Part shown: positions 1 through 10,600 of the stretch, piece after piece
How positions within the stretch are numbered: the first letter of the stretch is position 1
Layout of the letters: the number at the start of each line of letters is the position of its first letter
Assembly: GCF_028476545.1 (NCBI RefSeq)
Contig: NW_026732579.1
Location: 300,501-364,500, forward strand
Source: Physella acuta
Lineage: Eukaryota > Mollusca > Gastropoda > Physidae
DNA: 64,000 nucleotides
Reading direction: 5' to 3'
Notes under the pieces: model-generated
What the model was told of the DNA's origin: nothing
The model's input: the letters and a program-made list of their open reading frames with translations, nothing else
Databases searched by the model: none
Made by a program: the position numbers and the translations under genes

Positions 1-11
1 TTAGTGACGGC

Positions 12-345
12 TATTAGGGGCAGATAATTTAGTTTGCAACGATTTTAAACTTAGGGGAGGTAACTAAGAGGAGTTTACTTCACGGGGGGGGGGGTATTGT
101 CCTTAACGAGCTACTGATAGTGTTTTAAAGCAAATATTTTCAGTGGCAGCGTTGGTACTGTCGAATTCACAAATACTGAAAAGTAGAAAATAAAACAACT
201 AAATAGTGGCGTATAATACGCCGCGTTTTGTAGAATTAATGTTAAAAACACCAAATTAAGCATGAAGTTGTGTGGTCGAGTGGAAATGTGGGTGACTGCT
301 GTGACAGAAGGTGCGGGTTAGAACCCATCTTATGACCATTTATCA
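12..345 (+). repeat. SINE-like sequence, tRNA-headed, at window edge
   Basis: Positions 12-65 (ggggcagataatttag, then ggggaggtaact) match, in inverted orientation, the sequence at about 9165-9212. Around 270-325 there is a degenerate tRNA-like stretch with a box-A-like gtggtcgagtgg and a box-B-like gggttagaaccc, the same arrangement as in the second copy. I infer a diverged copy of a tRNA-derived SINE family; the boundaries are uncertain. Confidence 0.45.
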
Positions 346-1655
346 AAATTTTATTTTTTCCCATTGTTCATGAAAGGGTTAAATTTGTTAACTTTTTAAT
401 TGTTTGTGACGTGATTAATGGCATATCTGCAAAAAGACCTGTCCCTTAGATTTTTGCTAAGAAAAAAAAAACAACTTGGGAATAGTGTGATGGAAACTGA
501 ATTAAAATTATAGTTCTATGCAAATTTGAAATGGTAATTGACAGTTGAATAGCAATATGAACTACTAACTAAACTGATGCATAATTAATATTATTTATTT
601 AAAAATTACTAGATTTATTAATTAGACTAGTACAAGTATATATTTAATTACGAGTGCATAATGATAATTGAATTGATCAGTTCATCTACGACCGACATAG
701 CAAATATGAGCCTAAAAAAAGCCATAATATATTTTTTTAATGAAAATGTAACACAATAAAAATGCTCTCTTAATCTATACCTCACTCCCAGTCACAAAAA
801 ATGCTTTTATTCCCGTAAGATATTATTCCCAGTCGTAGTATTTAGCATGAAATGACAGCCAACTGGGAATAGCCGTATTGGCGGGGCTAATCAGTCGGCT
901 GCGAATAGCCCCAATACGACTATTCCCAACCGGCTGAGAATAGTCTTGGCCAAAAAGATTATAAATAAGCATTACAATCCCAATTAAATAATAAATAGCA
1001 TGTGATCGTCGGCTGGAGAAAAATCCCTACATGGACATGGTGAAGGGTTCACCGTGAGTTCACATTGACTTAATCAGCATACGTCATTAGCTTAGGGCCA
1101 TTGTGAGTTCATTTATAATTTATAGTATCATGAGTGAGAGATACTTTTAACAATACAATGAATACAAAATTATCTGACTTGCACATAGATTTTTAGAGTT
1201 TCTCCTTAAAATAAAATGCCTTAAAAAAGTTTAATGAAATGACGACAGTATGACACAAACCTATTTTCAAGAGAAAAAAAAGCTAAAAAAAAGTAAATCT
1301 AGTGCACATTCAACATTCCAAATTTGGATTTTTCTCATGTCTTGACAAAGTAAATTATCAAAAATTAAAACCAAAGTTCATAAACTCGTCATAAAGAAAT
1401 CAAATATTAATATTCTAGAATCTAGTGAAGTGAGAAGTGTCAGCGTTTAACGACGTTTTTTAGGCATTCCATTAAAAAAATTAAAATTGGCTAATTAAAT
1501 GTATGAGCATTGCAAAAATATTGTGCTTGATGTAACTAGAATAACACTGAAAAAATTTTCTTTCTAGCTTCAGTAGTTTTTTTTTTATGAATTTTTTACG
1601 TAATGGGTGAATGTCCACTATATTTCTTTGTAAGTCATGAAAATCACTGTCCCCT
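346..1655. other. AT-rich stretch without recognised gene
   Basis: No coding exon, RNA gene or intact mobile element was recognised. The only clear structure is the imperfect palindrome at about 868-945. Confidence 0.5.
868..945. repeat. Imperfect hairpin (inverted repeat)
   Basis: The left arm contains ctgggaatagccgtattgg and the right arm contains ccaatacgactattccc. They pair as an imperfect stem around a short loop near 905. It could be a decayed foldback or MITE fragment; no family was recognised. Confidence 0.55.
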
Positions 1656-2275
1656 AACTTTGAAATAGCACTGCTCAGTTATTTTTAAAGATACAATGTT
1701 AAAACTTTGCAGGATCTTACTTCAGCATGTTAGAATAACATATATTAATTGAAATCATTAAGTCATTCACTGGGAGCAGAATAATTAACATTCCTTTAAG
1801 GGATACATTACGGCTATTATGGGCCCTAATTTCTAAGTTGCACTGCTCAGTTGTTTTTAAAACTACAATGTTTAAACTTTGCAGGATCTTACTTCAGCAT
1901 GTTTGAATTACATATATTAATTGAAATCATTAAGTCATTCACTGGGAGCAGAATAATTAGCATTCCTTTAAGGGATACATTACGGCTATTATGGGCCCTA
2001 ATTTCTAAGTTGCACTGCTCAGTTGTTTTTAAAACTACAATGTTTAAACTTTGCAGGATCTTACTTCAGCATGTTTGAATTACATATATTAATTGAAATC
2101 ATTAATTCATTCCCTGGGAGCAGAATAATTAGCATTCCTTTAAGGGATACATTTTGACTATTATGGGCCCTAATTTCTAAGTTGCACTGCTCAGTTGTTT
2201 TTAAAGGTACAATGTTAAAACTCTGCATGATCTTACTTCAGCATGTTCGAATTACATTTATTAATTAATAGACTT
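1656..2275. repeat. 172-bp tandem repeat, about 3.6 copies
   Basis: A unit of about 172 bp starting near tgcactgctcagtt recurs at about 1670, 1842, 2013 and 2186. The central copies are nearly identical and the outer ones diverged, as expected for a local satellite. A short open frame across it has no other coding support. Confidence 0.9.
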
Positions 2276-2705
2276 GCCAGTAGCAGAACAAATTGAATAA
2301 AAAGGTAGTAGGCACTAATTTTTTTTTAATAAATTAAACCGAACAATTTATCTTAGGCACACTGGCAAGCCGGGAGTTTTATTTACTGAATGGTTGTCTT
2401 TAAAAACTATTATTATTAGCAACACAACAAGTAGAATAACTTAAATAACATTTCAGGAAGCCTACACCAAATTAATAACATTGCAAGTAAAAAAAACAAC
2501 TCATCTCTATTATCTTATCAGGATAAATGTTTTATATTAAATGATTCTCAATAAATAATTAAATTTACACAATTAAACAAAAAGCAAAGTTAATATATAC
2601 ATCAAAACAATAAACTTTTAAGGTAGACATAGCTTACATCAATACAATAACAGGTGAGACTTATACCAAGTTAAGCTTTGTACAACATGGACTACTACTG
2701 TCATC
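2276..2705. other. AT-rich 3' flank of the transposase-like gene
   Basis: No gene is seen. The stretch lies just downstream of the minus-strand stop at 2706 and probably holds its 3' untranslated region. TTTATT at about 2377 would read AATAAA on the minus strand, a possible but weak poly(A) signal. Confidence 0.35.
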
Positions 2706-3394
2706 CTAGCTACTAAACACAAGGTCACCTGTCAGTAAATCAGTGACTAGAGATGTCATTGTCATGTCATAGTCAACACTGTCAGTTTCCAATTCATCAG
2801 GTCCCCAGTAAGTAATTGTACATTTCATTGTCTTAGTCTTCTGTTGCTTAAAATTTACCACTCTGCCAGAATACATTTTATCAACTCCTTCCTCTGTCCA
2901 TAAATGCTTAAGTAGATGTCCTGTATAGGTTTCAGTCAGTTCAGACATAGGATTTTCTGAAGTAATATACATTGCAATGAGGCCCATAACTTCAGATGAC
3001 GCAGATGAAAACACACTAGCATTCAGATCTTTAGCACTCAAAGCCATAGCAACCTCTTTTTCTAGAGCCTTACGGTTGGATTGTTCATGTTTCTGACCAG
3101 CTTCTAGCATTCGACGCATCATCACTGCTTCCATCATCTTCTTCCTTTGTGCTGCAAGTTCCCTTGCTCTGTACCCCTCTTTCATTGCAAAATAAACTAA
3201 TCTATGTTGGGTCATTTTGTCCTGTTGCAGAAGCCATCCTACAGTATCATTTGTCCTTCCTCTCACCTTTCCGTCTACAAAACCAGCTGTCGCATTAGGG
3301 GCCCGACGCCATAAATAGTCAGTCATTCCTAATATTCTCTCAGCTGCCATGTTGTGTGAAGGAGCAGTTGAAGCTTGTGTCAACTGCTCAACTG
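2706..3394 (-). CDS. C-terminal part of the same transposase-like protein, in a shifted frame
   Basis: This frame overlaps the end of the 706-aa frame and continues for about 225 residues with no ATG near its start. It carries a segment like RRAPNATAGFVDGKVRGR, which I recall as a conserved block directly downstream of the core in related animal proteins, followed by a basic, Met-rich, helical tail. The overlap needs a -1 type shift near cagttgagcagttgac. No classical slippery heptamer is visible, so programmed frameshifting is not favoured. Explanations are a young inactivating indel or a sequencing error; near-perfect openness on both sides argues for recent loss or error. Confidence 0.7.
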
Positions 3395-5500
3395 TAGGGC
3401 TAGAAAGGTCGCCACAATTTCATGTAATATTTGCTTCAAAGTTTGCTTTACTTTATCCCTGTGGGATTCAATATTGTTGATGATTGCTGTCAGCACCATG
3501 TCTGAAGCTGCATCAATGGGTTCATTAAAAACATTCACAGTGGGACATAACAACTCTTCTGGCTCAGCAGCAAACCTGTCCAAAACATTTTTAGAGCTTT
3601 GTATCACAGGGACCATGTCTAAATTCATTGAATTTGCATAGAATTTAGTCATCCATGGCCCTGTGACTGTTTTCCCAATTAACCCGAGTGCAATTAATTG
3701 AGCAACAACCCTAGGGTCATCCAGCTGTTCCTTAATGCTTTTTTTAAGGTTGGTGCCTCCTAATTCAACAAATTTCTTCAGCTCTTTCAGATATAAAATT
3801 ATAATTCCAGCTGAATGGAATAAAATGTGCAACCGGTTACCGACGTACCGAAGGAAAACTCCCACTGGAATATTTTTTTCTCTAAAATAGGTCTTGAACC
3901 CGCTAGGGTCTCCACTGGATTGCTTGTATCTGAGCTTGGAAATACTCAAAATACAGTGCAATGTCTTGTTGCCTATCTCAGTATCATTTTCCAATGCTCT
4001 TCTGGCACCAGCAGCAAAACTATCTAGCGGATGAACATTGCAATTCAATTCCAGCAGGTGTGTCTGTAACAAAGTATTCAGCTGGTTTACAACACAATGA
4101 TTCACAGCTGCCCTATCTGTCACAGTGGATTTAATGGTGGACATAAGAGTTTTGTACAGCTGCTCTAAATTTGGATGATTTATGTATTTACAATATATGT
4201 TTACAATATCTTTTAACTTAACACTAATATGTTCTATGTAATCTACAGCTTTACCACCAGGTAAAGGTTTTACATCAACAGCAAGAGTTTTACCTGCAGC
4301 AGAAATATGGATTTCATTTACATGACTTCCATCAATGGTGGTTGCATCCCATGACAGTGTAGCACCATCAAGGGATGCAAGTGCCTCGCCAACCTGCAGA
4401 TCAGCTAAAATGCCTATTTCATAAGCCATTTGAGCCACTGTAGATTTGCGAGGCACGCAGTCAAGTTTCATTCCAGCTTCCTGCTCCAGGAAAAACTGTA
4501 ATAGCTGTCCAGCAGCTAACACAGAAACATTTTTCAACAAAGATTGGTACATACAAATTCTCATAGAAGTACCATAATGCTTTCCTTCTTTGGTTACAAT
4601 ATTTTGTCCCTCTTCTTGGGGTTCGTGCATGTTGATGGCATTATCATACATTAATTCTAAATCATTGACCATTGATTTTAAATTTTTGATGGTTTTGTTT
4701 TTGATCTTGACCATATTTTCTAGTGCTTCAATTTTTCTTTCTCTTCTTGATAATTTTTTCTTTAAACTGGCAACTTGATTCAGTTTCATTTTGTATTGAA
4801 TGGAATCTGCAAACGGATTGCAGTTAAGTTTTTTTTTAATCTCTACTTTCTCTGCTTCCAACTGTCTATTCTTTTTCTCTTGTTTGAGGAGTCTGTCAGT
4901 GAGTCGTTTAATTTTTTTATTTAGATCTTTAATTTGAAAAACTTTATTTGATTGAAGTTCATTTTGATAGAATTTTAAACTAGTTTTCAATTTTTTATTT
5001 GATTTCAATAACTGTTCTGTAGACTTTCTTTTGTATGCACAACTTACACAGTCTTGTTTAAGTTTTAAAGGTGAGGCTTGTTTTGGGGGGATTAGTGTTG
5101 TTATTAATTCAGGTGCTAACTTAGAGACAATCCCCTTTTCTTTAGGTACAGGCTCTTGAAATGGCATTTCCATAAAATTTATAATTTTATCCCATTGTGC
5201 TTGTGGCTTAAGAGATCTAAATTTAACACATAATCTGTTGATTTTATTATAAAGTTGATGACTGTTACTTGACGCTGGTATTATTTCTTCCAAAACTTGC
5301 ACTGCCTTTTTAATTTGTTTTTTATTTTCATACCATACATGAATTATATGGCCTTGCTTTATGCCAGCTGCTGTCCGAAAGTCAGAATACTGATTAATTA
5401 GAATTGGTAAATCTTTGGCAGAATGCTTATCAGGGCTCCCAGAGCCTGTAGATTTACCACCTGCTGAAGTATTCATTTCCTCATCCATACTCTTGATCAT
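3380..5500 (-). CDS. Transposase-like protein of an uncharacterised metazoan family (N-terminal and core part, 706 aa)
   Basis: A single long exon. I recognise the family from similar uncharacterised proteins of cnidarians, sponges, molluscs and other animals, but know no established function. Visible parts: Lys-rich N-terminus, a Cys-x-x-Cys pair at about residues 151-154, a long charged coiled coil at about 160-290, then a conserved core with LSWDATTIDGSHV (Asp 385) and TDRAAVNHC (Asp 462), reminiscent of the acidic residues of RNase H-fold transposases. That last reading is inference. The ATG at 5498-5500 follows a good splice acceptor (tttcctctag) at 5505, so a 5' leader exon is spliced on. 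The frame stops at 3380, while the family C-terminus continues in another frame, so the gene is broken here or the assembly has a one-base error. Confidence 0.75.
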   Translation of the reverse strand: MIKSMDEEMNTSAGGKSTGSGSPDKHSAKDLPILINQYSDFRTAAGIKQGHIIHVWYENKKQIKKAVQVLEEIIPASSNSHQLYNKINRLCVKFRSLKPQAQWDKIINFMEMPFQEPVPKEKGIVSKLAPELITTLIPPKQASPLKLKQDCVSCAYKRKSTEQLLKSNKKLKTSLKFYQNELQSNKVFQIKDLNKKIKRLTDRLLKQEKKNRQLEAEKVEIKKKLNCNPFADSIQYKMKLNQVASLKKKLSRRERKIEALENMVKIKNKTIKNLKSMVNDLELMYDNAINMHEPQEEGQNIVTKEGKHYGTSMRICMYQSLLKNVSVLAAGQLLQFFLEQEAGMKLDCVPRKSTVAQMAYEIGILADLQVGEALASLDGATLSWDATTIDGSHVNEIHISAAGKTLAVDVKPLPGGKAVDYIEHISVKLKDIVNIYCKYINHPNLEQLYKTLMSTIKSTVTDRAAVNHCVVNQLNTLLQTHLLELNCNVHPLDSFAAGARRALENDTEIGNKTLHCILSISKLRYKQSSGDPSGFKTYFREKNIPVGVFLRYVGNRLHILFHSAGIIILYLKELKKFVELGGTNLKKSIKEQLDDPRVVAQLIALGLIGKTVTGPWMTKFYANSMNLDMVPVIQSSKNVLDRFAAEPEELLCPTVNVFNEPIDAASDMVLTAIINNIESHRDKVKQTLKQILHEIVATFLALQLSS

Positions 5501-5504
5501 ATAT

Positions 5505-5998
5505 CTAGAGGAAAAGAAATCAACATTAATACTACTGTAAAAGTAGAATTTATTGTTTTAATAGAGGCAAGTGTGTAGCATAATAAAGTAAGGGATAAGG
5601 AAATATATGCTTAAAAATAATTTCTTTTCTTGAGTGGTAATTTATTATTGGTTATTAGCTTGATGTGCAAAAAAAAAACCACTGGCTTTCTTCAACAGCC
5701 TTTAACATATTTATACATCTTTTATTTTTAAAAGGCAATCATTCATTTGCAATAAACTCTACGATTAAGGAACAAGTGAACATTTATAAAGGCGACGCCG
5801 GCCCCCACGCCCCTATAGGCTTTCCGGTCTCGCCATATTTTTTTATTATAAAATGGCGTTATTGTGGTGAATCAAACACCCTTTTTTCGGTCAAAATACC
5901 ACTAGAAAACGTACCTCAAATTAGATGAAATCATTATTAACTTATAATATACATAATGTAATTTTTGAGAATACAAAGAGATAGCTTGATAAACTCAC
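5505..5998 (-). other. Predicted 5'-UTR intron of the transposase-like gene
   Basis: On the minus strand a donor gtgagttt follows ...atagaaag at 5999, and an acceptor tttcctctag ends at 5505, four bases before the ATG. Both sites match consensus well. A spliced leader is more typical of a host gene than of a fresh transposon insertion. This is predicted only. Confidence 0.5.
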
Positions 5999-6264
5999 CT
6001 TTCTATCAAAAGTTGTCGTTGAAACACGCACAAAATTAGACCACGTTTCGCAATATTATAACTTGGAGAAGGAAGAGAGAAAAGTAATGCAGTTAGCAGT
6101 TTAAAATCACACATTATTTCATTAAATTGGTGAAAAGTTGGCCCGACTACGAAATTGAATCGATTACTTTAAAATCCCTATATTTTCTCACTATGTATTT
6201 CAATAAGGAAGATAATCGACGAAATTTTACAATAGCGAAATTCCCCGGTTGCCGTTCTTAAAGC

Positions 6265-6275
6265 AAGATGGCGGC
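6265..6275 (+). promoter_or_regulatory. YY1-like motif, candidate promoter of the transposase-like gene
   Basis: AAGATGGCGGC matches the well-known YY1 element of housekeeping promoters. Further ATGGCG/CGCCAT motifs lie at about 5853 and 6496, and the stretch 6240-6360 is locally GC-richer than its surroundings. It sits about 270 bp upstream of the predicted leader donor at 5999, a reasonable distance for a start site. Confidence 0.4.
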
Positions 6276-6379
6276 GATGCCGACATCGCTACGTTTTTGT
6301 TATGAGTTTTGGTTGTCTTGATAATAAAATACGCTCAACTGGAGGTGAACGTGAAGCGGGGAAAAAAATACGCTAAAAT

Positions 6380-7400
6380 GGAGTTTTAACCTTTATATTC
6401 TAGTACATACATTAATAGTCTAATATTTATCTTCTAATAAATACTGCTATTTAATTAAATTGTTTTCTTGAGAAGACTTACTGTCTACTGCTTGACGCCA
6501 TTTTGGAAAAACAACATTCCAGATTTTTTGGCATTTGGATGTAGCCTAACCATAAATTTCTAGTTGCTAGATCGAGGCCTAACTTACATTACATTCAAAT
6601 AGAGCTTGTGTTAAGCCAATTTTATATTTTCAAGCAGCAAAAATAATGAAATTTTAATTTTTAAATCTTTATACTTATTATAGTAAACAGATGCACTTCA
6701 ATTGGTGCAGAGCACATTTTAAACTGAGTACTTGTTACATTATATTACAGAAGAGGAGTCAATTCTACAAATTTGTGAATCCGTTGATATTTCCTTTGCT
6801 TATTAAAAATATAATATTAGGCCTATATCAATGCTCTATTTCTAACTTTAAAACGCGAAATTTTATTATTATTATTTATTACATGAAACATGACTACAGT
6901 ATGTAACAAAATGTTATTTTAACATATAGAGTCTAGTCTATTTACAAAAGCTTCACTACTTAAATGCTGTAAAATTTGAAGATTTGATGGTTTTTTTAAA
7001 AGTAGACTTAGGTTTGTTTTTGGGAAATTTTTATTACAATATCATTAACATTTAAAACATAACATTCCCAGGCATTGGCATTGTAAACTTTCATAATATT
7101 TGCTTACACTTTAATATTTAACTAAATGATAGTTTTTAGTCAGTATTAAAGCTTGTCACTATGAAGGTTTGTATACTTATTTTCTACCTTTCCAGTATTT
7201 AATGTAAAAAAAAAAAATTTGCTTTATACCCAAAAATACCTATTCAAAAGCACTCTACTTGAGTATTATCTGCTCTTTACTGACCTGTGGTAGAGATAGC
7301 CTATGTTTTGCCTTTAATATGGACACACAAAATTCAAAAATAAATATACATGAACTTGATGAACATAAATATATAATCAAACAGCTTTTGAATTATTGAT
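6380..7400. other. AT-rich intergenic stretch
   Basis: No gene or element was recognised between the transposase-like gene promoter and the 3' end of endonuclease G. Short open frames here are lysine/isoleucine-rich chance frames. Confidence 0.45.
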
Positions 7401-7401
7401 C

Positions 7402-7407
7402 TTTATT
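7402..7407 (-). terminator. Poly(A) signal of endonuclease G
   Basis: AATAAA on the minus strand, about 55 bases after the endonuclease G stop codon. Confidence 0.5.
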
Positions 7408-7460
7408 GTTTTTCTCTTGTATATTAAAAACTCTACATATATTTTACATACATTTTTTAT

Positions 7461-7655
7461 TTAAAAACCAGACACAGCATTGATTTTCTTGAAATTAGAT
7501 TTTGGAATATTTTGAAAAAAATTAAGGCCTGCTGCTCTCTCTATCATTTCTAGTGGCATGAGATAGTTGTGTAATTTAACTTTAGGCAGAGGTTGATTAG
7601 GCATTACATAAGACTGGAGCTCTAGTTGACCAACTTCATTTTCAATCACAATTAT
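7461..7655 (-). CDS. ENDOG: ENDOG exon 5 (C-terminus)
   Basis: Encodes the ELQSYVMPNQP block, then the ERAAGLNFF segment, typical of the endonuclease G C-terminus, and ends at the stop at 7461-7463. Confidence 0.9.
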   Translation of the reverse strand: MIVIENEVGQLELQSYVMPNQPLPKVKLHNYLMPLEMIERAAGLNFFQNIPKSNFKKINAVSGF

Positions 7656-10600
7656 CTGAAATTACAAAAATTACTTACAGAAAATCTAAAGCTGGCAGCA
7701 TGTGTAATCCATAAAGAACGAAAACAAAATAAAACTTTCTAGACTAATTGCAGTATTTAATATGATGAAATAAATAAAATATATTCATGGCATACTTATT
7801 ACAAATTACAATTTTTCAATTCAATTAAACTATGTACATAATACCTTAAAAAAGTGAGTTGGAACAGCAACATGATTTTCTCCAATAACTTCATATTTTA
7901 CATATAATTTCCCATCTGGTTCTTTTCTGAAAAGAATTTTCTTTCTAAATTATTGTTTTGAAACATACAAGTATCAAATAATGTGCAAATTTTTTATACA
8001 CCTGTAAACAGTAAATGTTTGTCTAAAATGGTTAAAATAAAAAGGTGATAGTAGCTCACCAAACTAAACTGATTTCAAAACCAAACTTTATGTACTCTGT
8101 AACACATTTTAATGTGTGTGGGGGGTGATTCTTGATGTCAGTGTGTTATTGCACTACTGCTAACCCAAAAGTCCCGAGTTTGCATATTGGGCTTGAGTCA
8201 GTAGGAAAACCAAAGACCACTCATGGGCACATGTTAGTGAACTAAAGCCAGCTGGGCATAGTGTAGACCACACTATCCCTTTATATGCAGAGGTCACAGA
8301 AAAGAGCTTTACTTAATCTGCCCTTAAGTCACCAGGTTTGAAAAGGTTACTACCTTTTTTCTGATTGTATACATTTCAGGAGAGTATTTGTAATTTCAGA
8401 ACATAGTGAGTGATTCCAGAGAATTCCAGGAGTTTTTAAGCTTTTTTAAACTTCTTAAGTTTGTAGGTCCATGAACACAGGATATCATTAATTTTTTTTT
8501 TAATAATAATCATTAAAAAAGTTTTTAAAAACCCACGTTTTCTGATTGAACTAAAAAGTAGAAAATAAATACTATACATCACAATAATGCAAGCGATCAC
8601 TCTACTATAAGCGATGAAAAACGTGGGGCGCAGAAGTAAAAGTTATATTACTATTGATTAGATAATACTATTGACTTTTATTAGGGAGCTTGTAGAGAGT
8701 CAACAGTATTAGAAACTGTAAGAAAATCACGGCGCCCCATGTTTTTCATCGCTTATAGTAGAGTGATCGCTTGCATTATTGTGATGTATAGTATTTATTT
8801 TCTACTTTTTAGTTCAATCAGAAAACGTGGGTTTTTTAAAACTTTTTTAATGATTATTATTTTCTACTTTTTAGTCTTTGTCTGTTTGTTTGCATTGAAA
8901 TCTTGCTATCGATTTTATCTTTTCACTTTTTTTTGGGTAAACGAAGACAACTCGTAAAAAGACAACTCGTAAAAAACGAGAGACCCTTTCTTCTTCGGTC
9001 TCAATCGCAAGTGAATGATTGTCAGAGGTTACTTGATAGCGGTTAGGACGAGGGCTGGTTACTGACTAGAACACATAGATTTGAACCCGTGTCGAGTGGG
9101 ATAGCAATCGTGTGCCCAACCACTCGACCATATCGTCTCCCCCAAACTGGCCACCAGTGGTAATAGTTACCTCCTGTAAGTTTAAAGTCGGTTCAAACTA
9201 AATTATCTGCCCCTAAGCCTGTCGCGACGTGGGATCGTTTCGCGTCACTGCGCGCGGCAAGAGAGGGGCGAGCTACGCGTCGCTCGTTTTTTTTCTAATG
9301 GCTCGCAGAGGAGAATTATATATATAGATTATATAGCGGTCTAAAATGCTCAATAAAATGTTTCCATTGATCAATTTAGTAATAATAACAATTGAATATT
9401 CTATGGTCATCCAAAAGAAAGCTTCCCTGAAAATTTCAGCGCGCTAGCTAACTGGGAAGTGCCAGAAATTTCGATCGCAAGATTTGATTGGAAAAACAAA
9501 CAGAGAAAGCAAGTTAAAGAAAACGTGGGAAAATCAGTATTTATAATACCAAAATATACCATAGAGTGGGGTGGTGGCTTTGGGAAATGTTAAAAAAGTT
9601 ATATGGTGTAGGGTTAGAATCTCACGTGTATAATTTCTTACTTACCGGGGCAAGTATAAAGGACCAGTACAGACATAAACATTCCTGCTGCGACGAGCTA
9701 AAGCACGAACATATTTTTCCAATGTATTCCAAGCATCTCTGTTAAACCCTTCCCCTACCTTAAAATGGCAAAGTGAATGTATATAGGTATGTATTACAAG
9801 AATTCATTTTATGAAACATATAAAAACCTTTACAATAAGCTTTTAATTTACACTGAAAACAAAAAGGAAAATAAAACAAAATTGCTTTCTTTAAATAAAC
9901 AGGTGCTAGATAAGTTACTTAGTCTGGTGGTGACCAAAATGATATTTATTTTTAAAAGGAATACACACAATAATTTCTGAAAAATGTTGCTTACCTGGGG
10001 AGCAATATTAGATAATAAAAAAGTTTGACTCATAGCAGTTGTTGAGTTACGATGGTTAGCAGCAGCAGCTAAATGTCCTCTATCATACCCACTTCCTATA
10101 TAATCTTTATTTGTAGCACGATGGTAGCCATGGACTGACTGATCCTCCATAAACTTCATTTTAGACCTTTTTAATAAATAAAAAACCCATTGTATTTTTT
10201 TTTAATATATAAATAAAAACCATTATTATTTGCCTCCTTAGTTTATCATTAATATTATCAGTGTCGCTTTCATTAAATGGAACATGATTATATTATGTGG
10301 GCCTACCCATTACTATTTCTAGAAAAAAATTTTTACAAGCTATTATTAAACTTGCTTCCTCAGTCTGTCTTAATCACAGATTGAAACATGAGAGCATAAC
10401 TTCTGACACTTCTAACCGATTAGTTTTTCTGAAATTAGTCATGTGGGTAAAGAACTGATGACATTGCAAATTTGACATTAAATTTGACTTAATTTGTGTT
10501 ACCAATCCTATACTCTTAGACGTGTGACCTTGTTTTCTAAAACTGAGCTTTTTGAATGTTAACAAAACGTGCTCTATATTTCTTGGATCATATTTTAAGG

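Noticed and set aside
3375-3641. Plus-strand frames within 3.3-5.0 kb
   Set aside because: Antisense shadows of the transposase-like coding exon.
9070-9150. tRNA gene on the minus strand
   Set aside because: Box A and box B are present but the acceptor stem does not close and the flanks match a dispersed repeat, so it is a SINE head.
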